A stretch of DNA of 64,000 nt from Bradyrhizobium semiaridum (GTDB taxonomy: Bacteria; Pseudomonadota; Alphaproteobacteria; Rhizobiales; Xanthobacteraceae). Shown piece after piece: positions 57,106-64,000 of the stretch (positions within the stretch are counted from its first letter, which is position 1; each line of letters opens with the position of its first letter). A model generated the notes under the pieces. That model was not told where the DNA came from. It ran no database searches and worked only from the letters and a program-made list of their open reading frames with translations. The translations under genes were made by a program, and so were the position numbers. The DNA lies in NCBI RefSeq assembly GCF_020329505.1, contig NZ_JAGKJJ010000013.1, positions 47,409 to 111,408 of the forward strand. Direction: 5' to 3'.

Positions 57106-58698
57106 ATGGCAATCGCCATCAATCCCGCGCTGCCGGTGCTCGCCTCCGAGGACGCAGGCGGCGGCGGGCCCGCGTTGACGTTGCAGCCGGGCAGCGTCGT
57201 CAGTGCACAGGTGCTGAAGGTGCTGTCTGCCGACCTGGTCCGGATCGCGATTGCGAGCCTGTCGATCGACGTCCAGACCGAAGTCCCGCTGCAGCCCGGC
57301 CAGACCCTGCAGCTTGCGGTCTCGCAGACCGATGATGGTGTCCGCTTGCAAATGGTCGGGCCGGACGGAGCCGGACCGCGTGCCGACGGCGGCGCGGCCG
57401 CGCGGTTGTCGCCGGCCGTCATGGCCGATCCCGCGATCGGCCCGCAAGCCAATGCCGCCACACCAAAAGCCGTGCTGACGCCGCTCGAGCACGTCGCCGT
57501 CAGCGCGGCTGCGCAAGGGGCGGCGGCCGCGCAGGGCAGCCAGGCGGCGCTGTTTGCCAATCTGGCGGCGATCGCCTCCGCCAATCTGCCGCCGAAGCTG
57601 CACGCCGCCATCGCCCAGGTGCTGGCGCAGCAGACCAGCCTCGACGAGAACCTCAGTGGCAGCGACGTCAGGGCGGCGTTCCAGAAATCCGGCCTGTTGT
57701 TGGAGGCGTCGCTTGCCTCGGGCGCGGTGCCGCCGAACGGCAGTGCGCCCGATCTCAAGGCCGCGCTGATCGTGCTCCGCCAGACGCTGGCGTCGCTCGG
57801 TGCGGCGGCCGATGTGGCAAGGCCTGCCGCAGCCCCGAGCCCGCAGCTGCCGACCAGCCCCGCCGCGGCGCCCAGCCTCGTGCCGCCAGGCGGGCGGGAT
57901 TTCGACCTCCAGGAAATCTTGCTGCCGCAGGCCCGGGTGCCGGCTGCGGTCGATCTCGCTCCGCGCGGCCCCGCCCTTGCCAATGCGCTGGCGGAGGCGC
58001 TCGACGCCGGGCCGTCGGCGGGCGGCGCGCTCAATTTGCTTCAGGAGGCCCTGCACGAACTCGCCGGCCCGGCCCGCCAAGGCGCCGCGGCACGGGAGCT
58101 GCCGGCCGGCGAGGCGCTGGCGCGGGCCGCGGCGCCGCCGCCATTTCGCGGCGCGCTGCCGGCCGCCCAGCCGGTCGCGGGGCCGTCGATCGTCCCGGGG
58201 GCGCCGCTCGCCACCATCGCGCACCGCCTGCTTGAGGACACCGACGCGGCGCTGGCGCGGCAGACATTGCTCCAGGTCGCCTCGCTGCCGGACCGCGCCG
58301 ACCCGTCGCGTCCGCAGCTCGATGCGTCGGTGCCGCGCTGGAATTTCGAGATCCCGTTCCTGGCCCAGCAGGGCACGGCGATGGCGCAGTTCGAAATCTC
58401 CCGCGACGGCGGCGGCGAAATCGAGGCGGCCACGCGGATCTGGCGCGCGCGTTTCACGCTCGACGTCGAGCCCGCGGGCCCGGTGCATGCGCTGGTCGCG
58501 CTGAGCGGCGAGCGCACTTCGGTGCGGATGTGGGCCGAACGTCCCTCGACCGCCGCACAGCTCCGTGCAGGCGCTGCCGAATTGAGCCAGGCCCTGACGC
58601 GGGCCGAGCTGACCCCCGGCGAGATCGAGATCCGCGACGGCACGCCGCCGCAGCCTCCGTCGGCCCGCGCCGGCCACTTCCTGGATCGCGCCTCATGA
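57106..58698 (+). CDS. FliK-like flagellar hook-length control family protein
   Basis: This 530-residue protein has a low-complexity Ala/Pro-rich N-terminal two thirds and a C-terminal domain (about 415-515) that resembles the FliK hook-length domain: WNFEIPFLAQQGTAMAQFEI, ARFTLDVEPAGPVHALVALS and VRMWAERPSTAAQLRAGAAE. In flagellar and injectisome systems this domain binds FlhB/YscU to switch export specificity. The start is ATG 57106. It overlaps the downstream FlhB-C-like gene by 4 bases. No other flagellar genes are in the window. Confidence 0.72.
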   Translation: MAIAINPALPVLASEDAGGGGPALTLQPGSVVSAQVLKVLSADLVRIAIASLSIDVQTEVPLQPGQTLQLAVSQTDDGVRLQMVGPDGAGPRADGGAAARLSPAVMADPAIGPQANAATPKAVLTPLEHVAVSAAAQGAAAAQGSQAALFANLAAIASANLPPKLHAAIAQVLAQQTSLDENLSGSDVRAAFQKSGLLLEASLASGAVPPNGSAPDLKAALIVLRQTLASLGAAADVARPAAAPSPQLPTSPAAAPSLVPPGGRDFDLQEILLPQARVPAAVDLAPRGPALANALAEALDAGPSAGGALNLLQEALHELAGPARQGAAARELPAGEALARAAAPPPFRGALPAAQPVAGPSIVPGAPLATIAHRLLEDTDAALARQTLLQVASLPDRADPSRPQLDASVPRWNFEIPFLAQQGTAMAQFEISRDGGGEIEAATRIWRARFTLDVEPAGPVHALVALSGERTSVRMWAERPSTAAQLRAGAAELSQALTRAELTPGEIEIRDGTPPQPPSARAGHFLDRAS

Positions 58699-58958
58699 GC
58701 GACACGGCAGGCCAGCTCGCGGTCGCCTTGCACTACGACCACGCCGGCGCGCCGCGCGTGATCGCAAAAGGCAAGGGCGCGATCGGCGCCAAAATTATCG
58801 AAGTCGCCAAGGCCCACGACATCCCGATCGAGGAGAACGAGGTGTTGGCCGGCGCGCTCTCCAATGTCGAACTCGGCGACGAGATCCCGGCCGAGCTCTA
58901 CAGGGCCGTCGCCGAGGTGCTGGTGTTCGTGCTGCGGTTGTCGGGAAGGGGGCGGTAA
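58695..58958 (+). CDS. FlhB C-terminal-domain-like protein (orphan export switch)
   Basis: This 87-residue protein matches the part of FlhB/YscU after its autocleavage site: VALHYDHAGAPRVIAKGKGA, HDIPIEENEVLAGALSNVEL and GDEIPAELYRAVAEVLVFVL. The NPTH cleavage motif and membrane domain are absent. It is like free-standing FlhB-C proteins (FlhX-type). Overlap with the FliK-like gene (ATGA) supports a physical partnership, as FliK binds FlhB-C. Confidence 0.85.
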   Translation: MSDTAGQLAVALHYDHAGAPRVIAKGKGAIGAKIIEVAKAHDIPIEENEVLAGALSNVELGDEIPAELYRAVAEVLVFVLRLSGRGR

Positions 58959-59047
58959 TCCTCGTTGTCATCCTTTCACCATGATGGCAGCACCATCGTG
59001 GTCAGTGCCCCAAGAACCAGCCAGGTCCCGTGTCTGAAGGTCCCGTC

Positions 59048-59860
59048 GTGATCAATCGCCGCCATGCGCTCGGTCTGTTCGCCGCCGCGAGCCTCGTGCC
59101 GTTGCGCAGTCTTGCAAATGTGTCGTACCAGCGCAGCGAGTTTCGCGAGGATCTACAGAAGCGGTTCTTCGATCTCGGCACTGAAGGCACGTTCGTCGGC
59201 TACAAGGTCGACGACTATCTGATCATCGCCAGCGACAAGGTGCGTTCGGGCGAGGGCAAATTGCCGGCCTCGACCTTCAAGATCCCCAACTCGCTGATCG
59301 CGCTCGAAACCGGCGTGGTGCAGGATCCCGATAAGGACGTCTTCAAGTGGGACGGCGTGACGCGCTCGATCGAGGCCTGGAACAAGGATCACACGCTGCG
59401 CTCGGCGATCGCGGTATCTGCATTCCCGGTGTTTCAGGAGATCGCCCGCCGCATCGGCGAGGAGCGGATGAAGAAGTATGTCGAGATGCTCGACTACGGC
59501 AACCGCGACATCGGCGGCGGCATCGACCGGTTCTGGGTGTCCGGCAATCTGCGCATCGATCCGGTGCAGCAGGTCGATTTCCTCGACCGGCTGCGCCGCG
59601 GCGTGCTGCCGGTCGGCAAGCGCAGCCAGCAGCTGGTCGCCGACATCCTGCCGGCGACCAAGGTTGGCGACGCCGTGATCCGCGCCAAGACCGGCCTGAC
59701 CGACAAGGAGCACGGCTCGCTCGGCTGGCTGGTCGGCTGGACCGAGAAGGGCTCTGATGTGACCGTGTTCGCGATGAACATGGACTGCAAGACGCAGGCG
59801 CAGATCGACGCACGGATGAGCGTCACGCAGCAATGCCTCACCGACATCGTCGCGCTGTGA
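59048..59860 (+). CDS. class D (OXA-type) beta-lactamase
   Basis: This is a periplasmic serine enzyme that hydrolyses beta-lactams. From the GTG at 59048 it is 270 residues with motifs in order: PASTFKIPNSL (nucleophile Ser75 and Lys78, the lysine usually carbamylated), SAFPVFQEIAR, DYGNRDIGGG (the YGN box), WVSGNLRIDPVQQVDFL and IRAKTGLTD (the KTG box). The N-terminus INRRHALGLFAAASLVPLRS has a twin Arg and a hydrophobic core, so Tat export is possible. GAAGG lies 7 bases before 59048; another GTG at 59030 would add 6 residues. No adjacent regulator or mobile element is seen, so it looks chromosomal and intrinsic. Confidence 0.92.
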   Translation: MINRRHALGLFAAASLVPLRSLANVSYQRSEFREDLQKRFFDLGTEGTFVGYKVDDYLIIASDKVRSGEGKLPASTFKIPNSLIALETGVVQDPDKDVFKWDGVTRSIEAWNKDHTLRSAIAVSAFPVFQEIARRIGEERMKKYVEMLDYGNRDIGGGIDRFWVSGNLRIDPVQQVDFLDRLRRGVLPVGKRSQQLVADILPATKVGDAVIRAKTGLTDKEHGSLGWLVGWTEKGSDVTVFAMNMDCKTQAQIDARMSVTQQCLTDIVAL

Positions 59861-59980
59861 TGGGCTGACCTGCGCGCCGCCGCAGGGGCGCCGGCCAAAA
59901 ACAGCGAAAACAACCCCATGCAAAGGAGCCGTCGGTCAAACTCGGTGGTATTATTCTACTATTTCGGACCATGTATGCGT

Positions 59981-60014
59981 CCGCCCGTCTCCCGTAAGGA
60001 ACCGGGAGAGGCGG
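59981..60014. terminator. hairpin between convergent genes
   Basis: CCGCC (59981-59985) and TCTCCCG (59988-59994) pair with CGGGAGA (60003-60009) and GGCGG (60010-60014). It lies between the beta-lactamase and the convergent MocR gene and could terminate in both directions, although it lacks a T-run. Confidence 0.45.
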
Positions 60015-60019
60015 CGTTC

Positions 60020-60115
60020 AACCCGATCTGCTCGCGCCTTAAGCGCGATGGGATTGGGTTGAATCGTCATCGCGCTTTAGCTCTTTGTTTGCGCATGACC
60101 TTTTCGGAAACCGCT
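60020..60115. repeat. dispersed Rhizobiales-type intergenic repeat (family E)
   Basis: AAGCGCGATG (60041-60050) pairs perfectly with CATCGCGCTT (60068-60077), followed by TTTAGCTCTTTGTTTGCGCA and CTTTTCGGAAACCGCTT. From memory, very similar text recurs hundreds of times in Bradyrhizobium intergenic regions, usually with a second arm that is missing here, so this is a truncated copy. It abuts the MocR stop. Confidence 0.6.
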
Positions 60116-60116
60116 T

Positions 60117-61520
60117 CTAGCGCTCGATCGCGCGCTGCAGCGCCGGCATCAGCCTCACGTCGCGGCATTGCGCGACGTTGAAGCGCATATAGGCGGAAGC
60201 GGTTTGCGAGGCGCTGAACACGTTGCCTGGCGCCAGCACGACATTGTCGGCGAGCGCCGCCCGCGCCACGTCGGCGGAGTCGCGCCCCCCGGGCAGGCGG
60301 CACCACAAATAGAAGCCGCCGCGCGGCATCAGCCACGGTGTGACGCCGATCCGCTGCAGCTTGTCGGCGATGTCGCGGCGGGTGCGGGCGAGGCGGCGGC
60401 GCAGCTCCTCGACATGCTTGCGGTAGAAGCCGCTGGCGAGCACGCTGGCGATGATCTCGGTGGCGACCGCGCTCGGGCCGCCGAAACCGGTCGCGACCTG
60501 GAGATCGACGAGATCATCGATCCAGTCGGCGCGCGCGGCGATGAAGCCGCAGCGCACCGAGGCCGACAGCGTCTTTGAAAAGCTGCCGATCCGGATCACG
60601 TTGGTGAGCCCGTCGAGCGCGGCCAGCCGTGCCGAGGCGTCCGGCTCGAAGTCGGCGAAGATGTCGTCCTCGACGATAGTGAGGTCATAGGCCGCGGCGG
60701 CGTTCAGCACGCGGTGCGCGGTCTGCGGCGACAGCGTCGCGCCGGTCGGATTATGCAGCGCCGAATTGGTGACGTAGAGCCGCGGCCGCTCGGCCGCCAG
60801 CACGGCCTCGAACCGAGCGACATCCGGCCCCGAAGCGGTGTAGGGCACGCTGACGATCTTCACCTGATGCGCGCGCAGCAGCGCACGGAAGTTGAAGTAG
60901 CAGGGATCGTCGACCAGCACGGTGTCGCCGGGCCGCAGCAGGAAGCGGCAGATCAGGTCGATCGCCTGCGTGCCGGACGCGGTCAGCAGCAACTGCTCCG
61001 GCGCCACCTCGAGCCCCTCGTCGGCGAAGCGCGCCATCAGGATGCGGCGCAGCGCCAGCGAGCCGCGCGTCGCGCCGTAGTCGGCGAGCACCGAATCCTC
61101 GGCGCGCGCCAGGCCGCGGAGCGCCCGGCGCAGCGCCTCGGTCGGCATCCACTCGGCCGGCAGCCAGCCGCAGCCCGGCTTCAGCGCCGCATCGTCGGCG
61201 TCGAGCGATTGCCGCGACACCCAGAACGGATCGACGGCGCGATCTCGCTGCGGCTGGTCCTTTGCCAGCGCCAGCGGCGGCAGCGCGGTGGCGGAGACGT
61301 AGAAGCCGGAGCCGGGCCGCGCCCGGATCAGCCCCTCGGCCACCAGCCGGTCATAGGCCTCGACGACGGTGGAGGGCGACACGCCCATCGTGGTCGCGAA
61401 GCTGCGGATCGAGGGCAGGCGGTCGCCGGCGACCAGCGCACGGCTCGCCACCCGGGCGCGGATCGCGTTCATCACCTCGGTGGTGCGGGTGGCCTTGGCG
61501 TCGTCGGATGGCCGTTGCAT
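60117..61520 (-). CDS. MocR-type regulator (GntR winged helix + aminotransferase-like domain)
   Basis: This is a 467-residue PLP-dependent transcription factor. Residues ~10-80 are a GntR winged helix (LPSIRSFATTMGVSPSTVVE, AYDRLVAEGLIRARPGSGFY). Residues ~110-467 are a fold-type I aminotransferase domain with GTQAIDLICRFLLRPGDTVL, the PLP-phosphate and aspartate region IVEDDIFADFEPD, and the PLP-lysine motif GSFSKTLSASVRCGF. MocR proteins usually control a divergent neighbour, here an EamA transporter. ATG 61520 is the likely start. Confidence 0.94.
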   Translation of the reverse strand: MQRPSDDAKATRTTEVMNAIRARVASRALVAGDRLPSIRSFATTMGVSPSTVVEAYDRLVAEGLIRARPGSGFYVSATALPPLALAKDQPQRDRAVDPFWVSRQSLDADDAALKPGCGWLPAEWMPTEALRRALRGLARAEDSVLADYGATRGSLALRRILMARFADEGLEVAPEQLLLTASGTQAIDLICRFLLRPGDTVLVDDPCYFNFRALLRAHQVKIVSVPYTASGPDVARFEAVLAAERPRLYVTNSALHNPTGATLSPQTAHRVLNAAAAYDLTIVEDDIFADFEPDASARLAALDGLTNVIRIGSFSKTLSASVRCGFIAARADWIDDLVDLQVATGFGGPSAVATEIIASVLASGFYRKHVEELRRRLARTRRDIADKLQRIGVTPWLMPRGGFYLWCRLPGGRDSADVARAALADNVVLAPGNVFSASQTASAYMRFNVAQCRDVRLMPALQRAIER

Positions 61521-61641
61521 GTGTATGCCTACCTTCACCCATACAGTTTTGCGGTATTGTACTGATCTGTAGCTGCCTTGGCGAGGTTCCGACGGCTATG
61601 TTTACGCAGATGAGATTGGGTCCGGCACCTTGCTCGCTGCA
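61521..61641. promoter_or_regulatory. MocR promoter/operator region
   Basis: Just upstream of the MocR start, TGTATG (61522-61527) and CATACA (61540-61545) form an inverted repeat, and GGTATTGTACTG follows. MocR proteins bind operators at such positions, so this is a candidate autoregulatory site. Confidence 0.35.
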
Positions 61642-61766
61642 CCTCTCCCGCTTGCGGGGGAGATCGGTTCGCATCGTCAGATGCGAACCGGGTGGGGCTC
61701 TTTCCACGTGAAGAGACCCTTTGCGGAGATATCCCCACCCCGACCCTTCCCCGCAAGCGGGAGAGG
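61642..61766. repeat. large multi-arm palindromic element (family C)
   Basis: An outer perfect 18-bp inverted repeat CCTCTCCCGCTTGCGGGG (61642-61659) / CCCCGCAAGCGGGAGAGG (61749-61766) encloses CGGTTCGCATC/GATGCGAACCG (61665-61675, 61680-61690; 11 bp, loop GTCA). It also encloses GGGTGGGG/CCCCACCC (61690-61697, 61733-61740) with CTCTT/AAGAG inside. The strand could fold into a branched, three-way-junction structure. It sits between the divergent MocR and EamA genes and looks like a REP/MITE-type element. Confidence 0.7.
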
Positions 61767-61820
61767 GGGACGAGTGCGCCCGTGACTCGATCTTGTCTCA
61801 CGAGGCGAAAGTGAGATGCA

Positions 61821-62684
61821 ATGGACAAGGCTTCGATCGACGGCTGGGGCAGCGGGCTGCTCGGCGTCATCATCTTCTCCGGCTCGCTGCCGGCGACGCG
61901 GGTTGCGGTCGGCGGGTTCTCGCCGCTGTTCCTGACCTCGGCACGTGCCCTGATCGCGGCGCTGCTCGGTGCGGCGCTGCTTGCCGTGCTGCGCCAGCCA
62001 TGGCCGAAGCGCGACGACGTGGTATCGCTCACGATCACCGCGCTCGGCGTCGTGATCGGTTTTCCGCTGCTGACCGCGCTGGCGCTGCAACACATCACGT
62101 CGGCGCATTCGATCGTATTCATCGGCTTGCTACCGCTGGCAACCGCGGTGTTCGGCGTGCTGCGCGGCGGCGAGCGGCCAAAACCGCTGTTCTGGCTGTT
62201 CTCCTGCATCGGCAGCGCCACAGTCGGCGCCTTCGCGCTGTCGAATGACGGCTCGGCCTCGCTGACCGGCGATCTCCTGATGGTCGCGGCGATCATCGTC
62301 TGTGGCCTCGGCTATGCCGAAGGGGCCGCGCTGTCGCGCCGGCTCGGCGGCTGGCAGGTGATCTCCTGGGCGCTGGTGCTGTCGCTGCCGGTGGTGCTGC
62401 TGATGACGATCCTGACGCTGCCGCCGAGCTGGGACGGCATCGGCATCCCCGCCTGGCTCGGTCTCGGCTATGTCTCGGTGTTCAGCATGCTGGTCGGCTT
62501 CGTGTTCTGGTACCGCGGGCTGGCCCTCGGCGGCATCGCCAGCGTCGGCCAGTTGCAGCTGTTGCAGCCGTTCTTCGGCCTCGCGCTGGCCGGGCTGCTG
62601 CTGCACGAGCAGGTGCCGTGGACCATGGTCGCGGCGACCTGTCTCGTCGTCGGCTGCGTGGTGTTCGCGCGCCGCTTCGCCTGA
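61821..62684 (+). CDS. EamA-family (DMT) transporter
   Basis: This is a 287-residue inner-membrane protein with about ten hydrophobic helices in two EamA repeats, like drug/metabolite exporters. Segments include SGLLGVIIFSGSLPATRVAV at the start of repeat 1, VVSLTITALGVVIGFPLLTA, and near the end GGIASVGQLQLLQPFFGLAL. Substrate unknown, but its position opposite a PLP-type MocR regulator suggests an amino acid or related amine. Confidence 0.93.
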   Translation: MDKASIDGWGSGLLGVIIFSGSLPATRVAVGGFSPLFLTSARALIAALLGAALLAVLRQPWPKRDDVVSLTITALGVVIGFPLLTALALQHITSAHSIVFIGLLPLATAVFGVLRGGERPKPLFWLFSCIGSATVGAFALSNDGSASLTGDLLMVAAIIVCGLGYAEGAALSRRLGGWQVISWALVLSLPVVLLMTILTLPPSWDGIGIPAWLGLGYVSVFSMLVGFVFWYRGLALGGIASVGQLQLLQPFFGLALAGLLLHEQVPWTMVAATCLVVGCVVFARRFA

Positions 62685-62696
62685 CGGCCGCGTCGC

Positions 62697-62801
62697 GTCA
62701 TTGCGGGCGAAGTAGTCCACAGTTCACCCCGGGAGCGATGGATTGCGTCGTCGCTTCAGCGCAAAATTGCTTTGCAATTTCGTCGCGAACTCTTCGCGAC
62801 G
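62697..62801. repeat. intergenic repeat with two hairpins (family D)
   Basis: The text GTCATTGCGGGCGAAGTAGT and GATGGATTGCGTCGTCGCTT, followed by two perfect stems AAATTGC/GCAATTT (62765-62781) and GTCGCGAA/TTCGCGAC (62783-62801), fills the gap between the convergent EamA and DUF4260 genes. It resembles the REP-type repeat common in Bradyrhizobium. The stems could also end transcription from both sides. Confidence 0.6.
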
Positions 62802-62812
62802 GCGGCTTCGCC

Positions 62813-63226
62813 TCAGGCAGGCTCGTCCCGCGCTTTCCCGATCCGCCCGAGATGGGTGTAGCCAAAACCCTTGGCATATTTCAGCCCGTAGCCGAGGGCG
62901 CGGTCGAGCCCGATATGGGCGAGCCAGATCATTGCGATCGAGAGCACCAGCGGCTCGGCGCCGGCGAAGCCGATGGTCATCAACGCCATCGGCGCGAGGT
63001 AGGCGTGGGCGGCGTTGTAGACGATGGCGCCGACCCGGGGGCCGGCGAGATAGGCGGCGAAGCTGAGGTCCGGCGCCAGGAACAGCACGACGTAGAGCAG
63101 CCAGGAGCCGTCCCAGATGCCGTAGAGCATGGTCATGCCGAGAAACAGCGCCAGCCCCTCCAGCCGTAGCAGGGTGCGCACGGTACCGGTCGGCGCGCCG
63201 GTCTCGGCCGCGGTTATCTCAGTCAT
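62813..63226 (-). CDS. DUF4260-family membrane protein
   Basis: This 137-residue inner-membrane protein has about four hydrophobic helices. Landmarks fitting DUF4260 are VVLFLAPDLSFAAYLAGPRV, VYNAAHAYLAPMALM, MIWLAHIGLDRALGYGLKYA and the end YTHLGRIGK. Function is unknown. It converges on the EamA gene and is divergent from the carboxylase gene. Confidence 0.85.
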   Translation of the reverse strand: MTEITAAETGAPTGTVRTLLRLEGLALFLGMTMLYGIWDGSWLLYVVLFLAPDLSFAAYLAGPRVGAIVYNAAHAYLAPMALMTIGFAGAEPLVLSIAMIWLAHIGLDRALGYGLKYAKGFGYTHLGRIGKARDEPA

Positions 63227-63335
63227 CGCTCTATCCCCCAGAAAATCCTACCGTTTTTGCGTCCCGCGCAGTTCGCGGACCCGGTTTCCAGTTCGGAAAA
63301 TGCCGTGCTAAGCGTTTTCTAGTGAAGTAAGACCG

Positions 63336-63351
63336 GTTCGCAGGTGCGAAC
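63336..63351. promoter_or_regulatory. palindrome upstream of the carboxylase gene
   Basis: GTTCGCA and TGCGAAC form perfect 7-bp arms around GG, 24 bases before the ATG of the propionyl-CoA carboxylase gene. The position suits an operator for a repressor or a short leader hairpin. Confidence 0.4.
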
Positions 63352-63375
63352 TGTAACTAATGCGGGCGGAGACAA

Positions 63376-64000
63376 ATGAAAGACATCCTCGACACCCTCG
63401 AAGAGCGGCGCGCCGGCGCCAAGCTGGGCGGCGGCGAAAAGCGCATCGAGGCGCAGCACGCCCGCGGCAAGCTGACCGCCCGCGAGCGCATCGAGCTCTT
63501 GCTCGACAAGGGCTCGTTCGAGGAGTTCGACATGTTCGTCGAGCACCGCTCGACCGAATTCGGCATGGAGAAAAGCAAGATCCCCGGCGACGGCGTCGTC
63601 ACCGGCTGGGGCACCGTCAACGGCCGCAAGACGTTCGTGTTCGCGAAGGACTTCACCGTATTCGGCGGCTCGCTGTCGGAAACCCACGCGCTGAAGATCA
63701 CCAAGTTGCAGGACATGGCGATGAAGGCGAGGGCGCCGATCATCGGCCTCTATGACGCCGGCGGCGCGCGCATCCAGGAGGGCGTAGCCGCCTTGGCGGG
63801 CTATTCCTACGTGTTCCGCCGCAACGTCATCGCCTCGGGCGTGATCCCGCAGATCTCCGTCATCATGGGCCCCTGCGCCGGCGGCGACGTCTATTCGCCC
63901 GCGATGACCGACTTCATCTTCATGGTGAAGAACACCAGCTACATGTTCGTCACCGGCCCCGACGTGGTGAAGACCGTCACCAACGAGGTGGTGACCGCCG
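63376..64000 (+). CDS. pccB: propionyl-CoA carboxylase beta chain (3' truncated by window)
   Basis: The first ~208 residues of an acyl-CoA carboxyltransferase subunit are visible. They start [20 protein letters not shown] and contain [20 protein letters not shown], the crotonase-fold segment [20 protein letters not shown] and the oxyanion region [20 protein letters not shown], all close to PccB. With a biotin-bearing alpha chain it carboxylates propionyl-CoA to methylmalonyl-CoA in propionate and branched-chain catabolism. The ATG at 63376 follows a GCGGAGA motif. The gene runs past the end of the window. Confidence 0.93.
   Translation, partial: MKDILDTLEERRAGAKLGGGEKRIEAQHARGKLTARERIELLLDKGSFEEFDMFVEHRSTEFGMEKSKIPGDGVVTGWGTVNGRKTFVFAKDFTVFGGSLSETHALKITKLQDMAMKARAPIIGLYDAGGARIQEGVAALAGYSYVFRRNVIASGVIPQISVIMGPCAGGDVYSPAMTDFIFMVKNTSYMFVTGPDVVKTVTNEVVTA

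Overview
The window is a GC-rich alphaproteobacterial chromosome segment. Protein sequences, GTG starts, long basic or acidic protein tails and several families of dispersed palindromic repeats point to Bradyrhizobium or a close relative (Rhizobiales, Nitrobacteraceae). This assignment rests on family resemblance by eye, not on a database search. About two thirds of the window is the core transcription/translation supercluster; both ends and one internal stretch carry accessory genes. No rRNA, tRNA, CRISPR array, insertion sequence or prophage was recognised.

Layout. 1-5317: the tail of a GntR/FCD regulator, an acyl-CoA synthetase, a DUF3313-type lipoprotein on the minus strand, and a two-component pair whose kinase is frameshifted inside its ATP-binding domain. 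5454-19229: secE-nusG, rplK-rplA (with a candidate L1 autoregulatory hairpin), a D-2-hydroxyacid dehydrogenase set between ribosomal units, rplJ-rplL, then rpoB-rpoC, closed by a strong terminator. 19288-24852: an accessory insert between rpoC and rpsL, comprising a FAD amine-oxidase/methyltransferase fusion, an ABC exporter with acidic tails, and a convergent FAD monooxygenase whose 3' end overlaps the exporter gene antisense. 25107-45050: rpsL-rpsG-fusA-tuf followed by the S10, spc and alpha operons through rplQ and its terminator. Within this run there is a decayed secY copy directly behind secY, an adenylate kinase with a histone-H1-like lysine/alanine tail, and three copies of one palindromic repeat placed just after tuf, rpsM and rpoA.

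45133-64000: ordinary accessory chromosome. It holds an SDR oxidoreductase, a divergent quinone-oxidoreductase/HxlR pair, a porin, a periplasmic Do-type protease translationally coupled to rarA, an alpha/beta hydrolase, an RluC-type pseudouridine synthase, an ATP12 assembly chaperone, an orphan FliK-like/FlhB-C-like pair, a class D beta-lactamase, a MocR regulator divergent from an EamA transporter, a DUF4260 membrane protein, and the start of a propionyl-CoA carboxylase beta chain that runs off the window.

The candidates for something undescribed are the three-gene redox/methyl-transfer/export module between rpoC and rpsL, the H1-tailed adenylate kinase, the secY relic, and the repeat family embedded in the ribosomal operons. 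None can be proven novel without searches.
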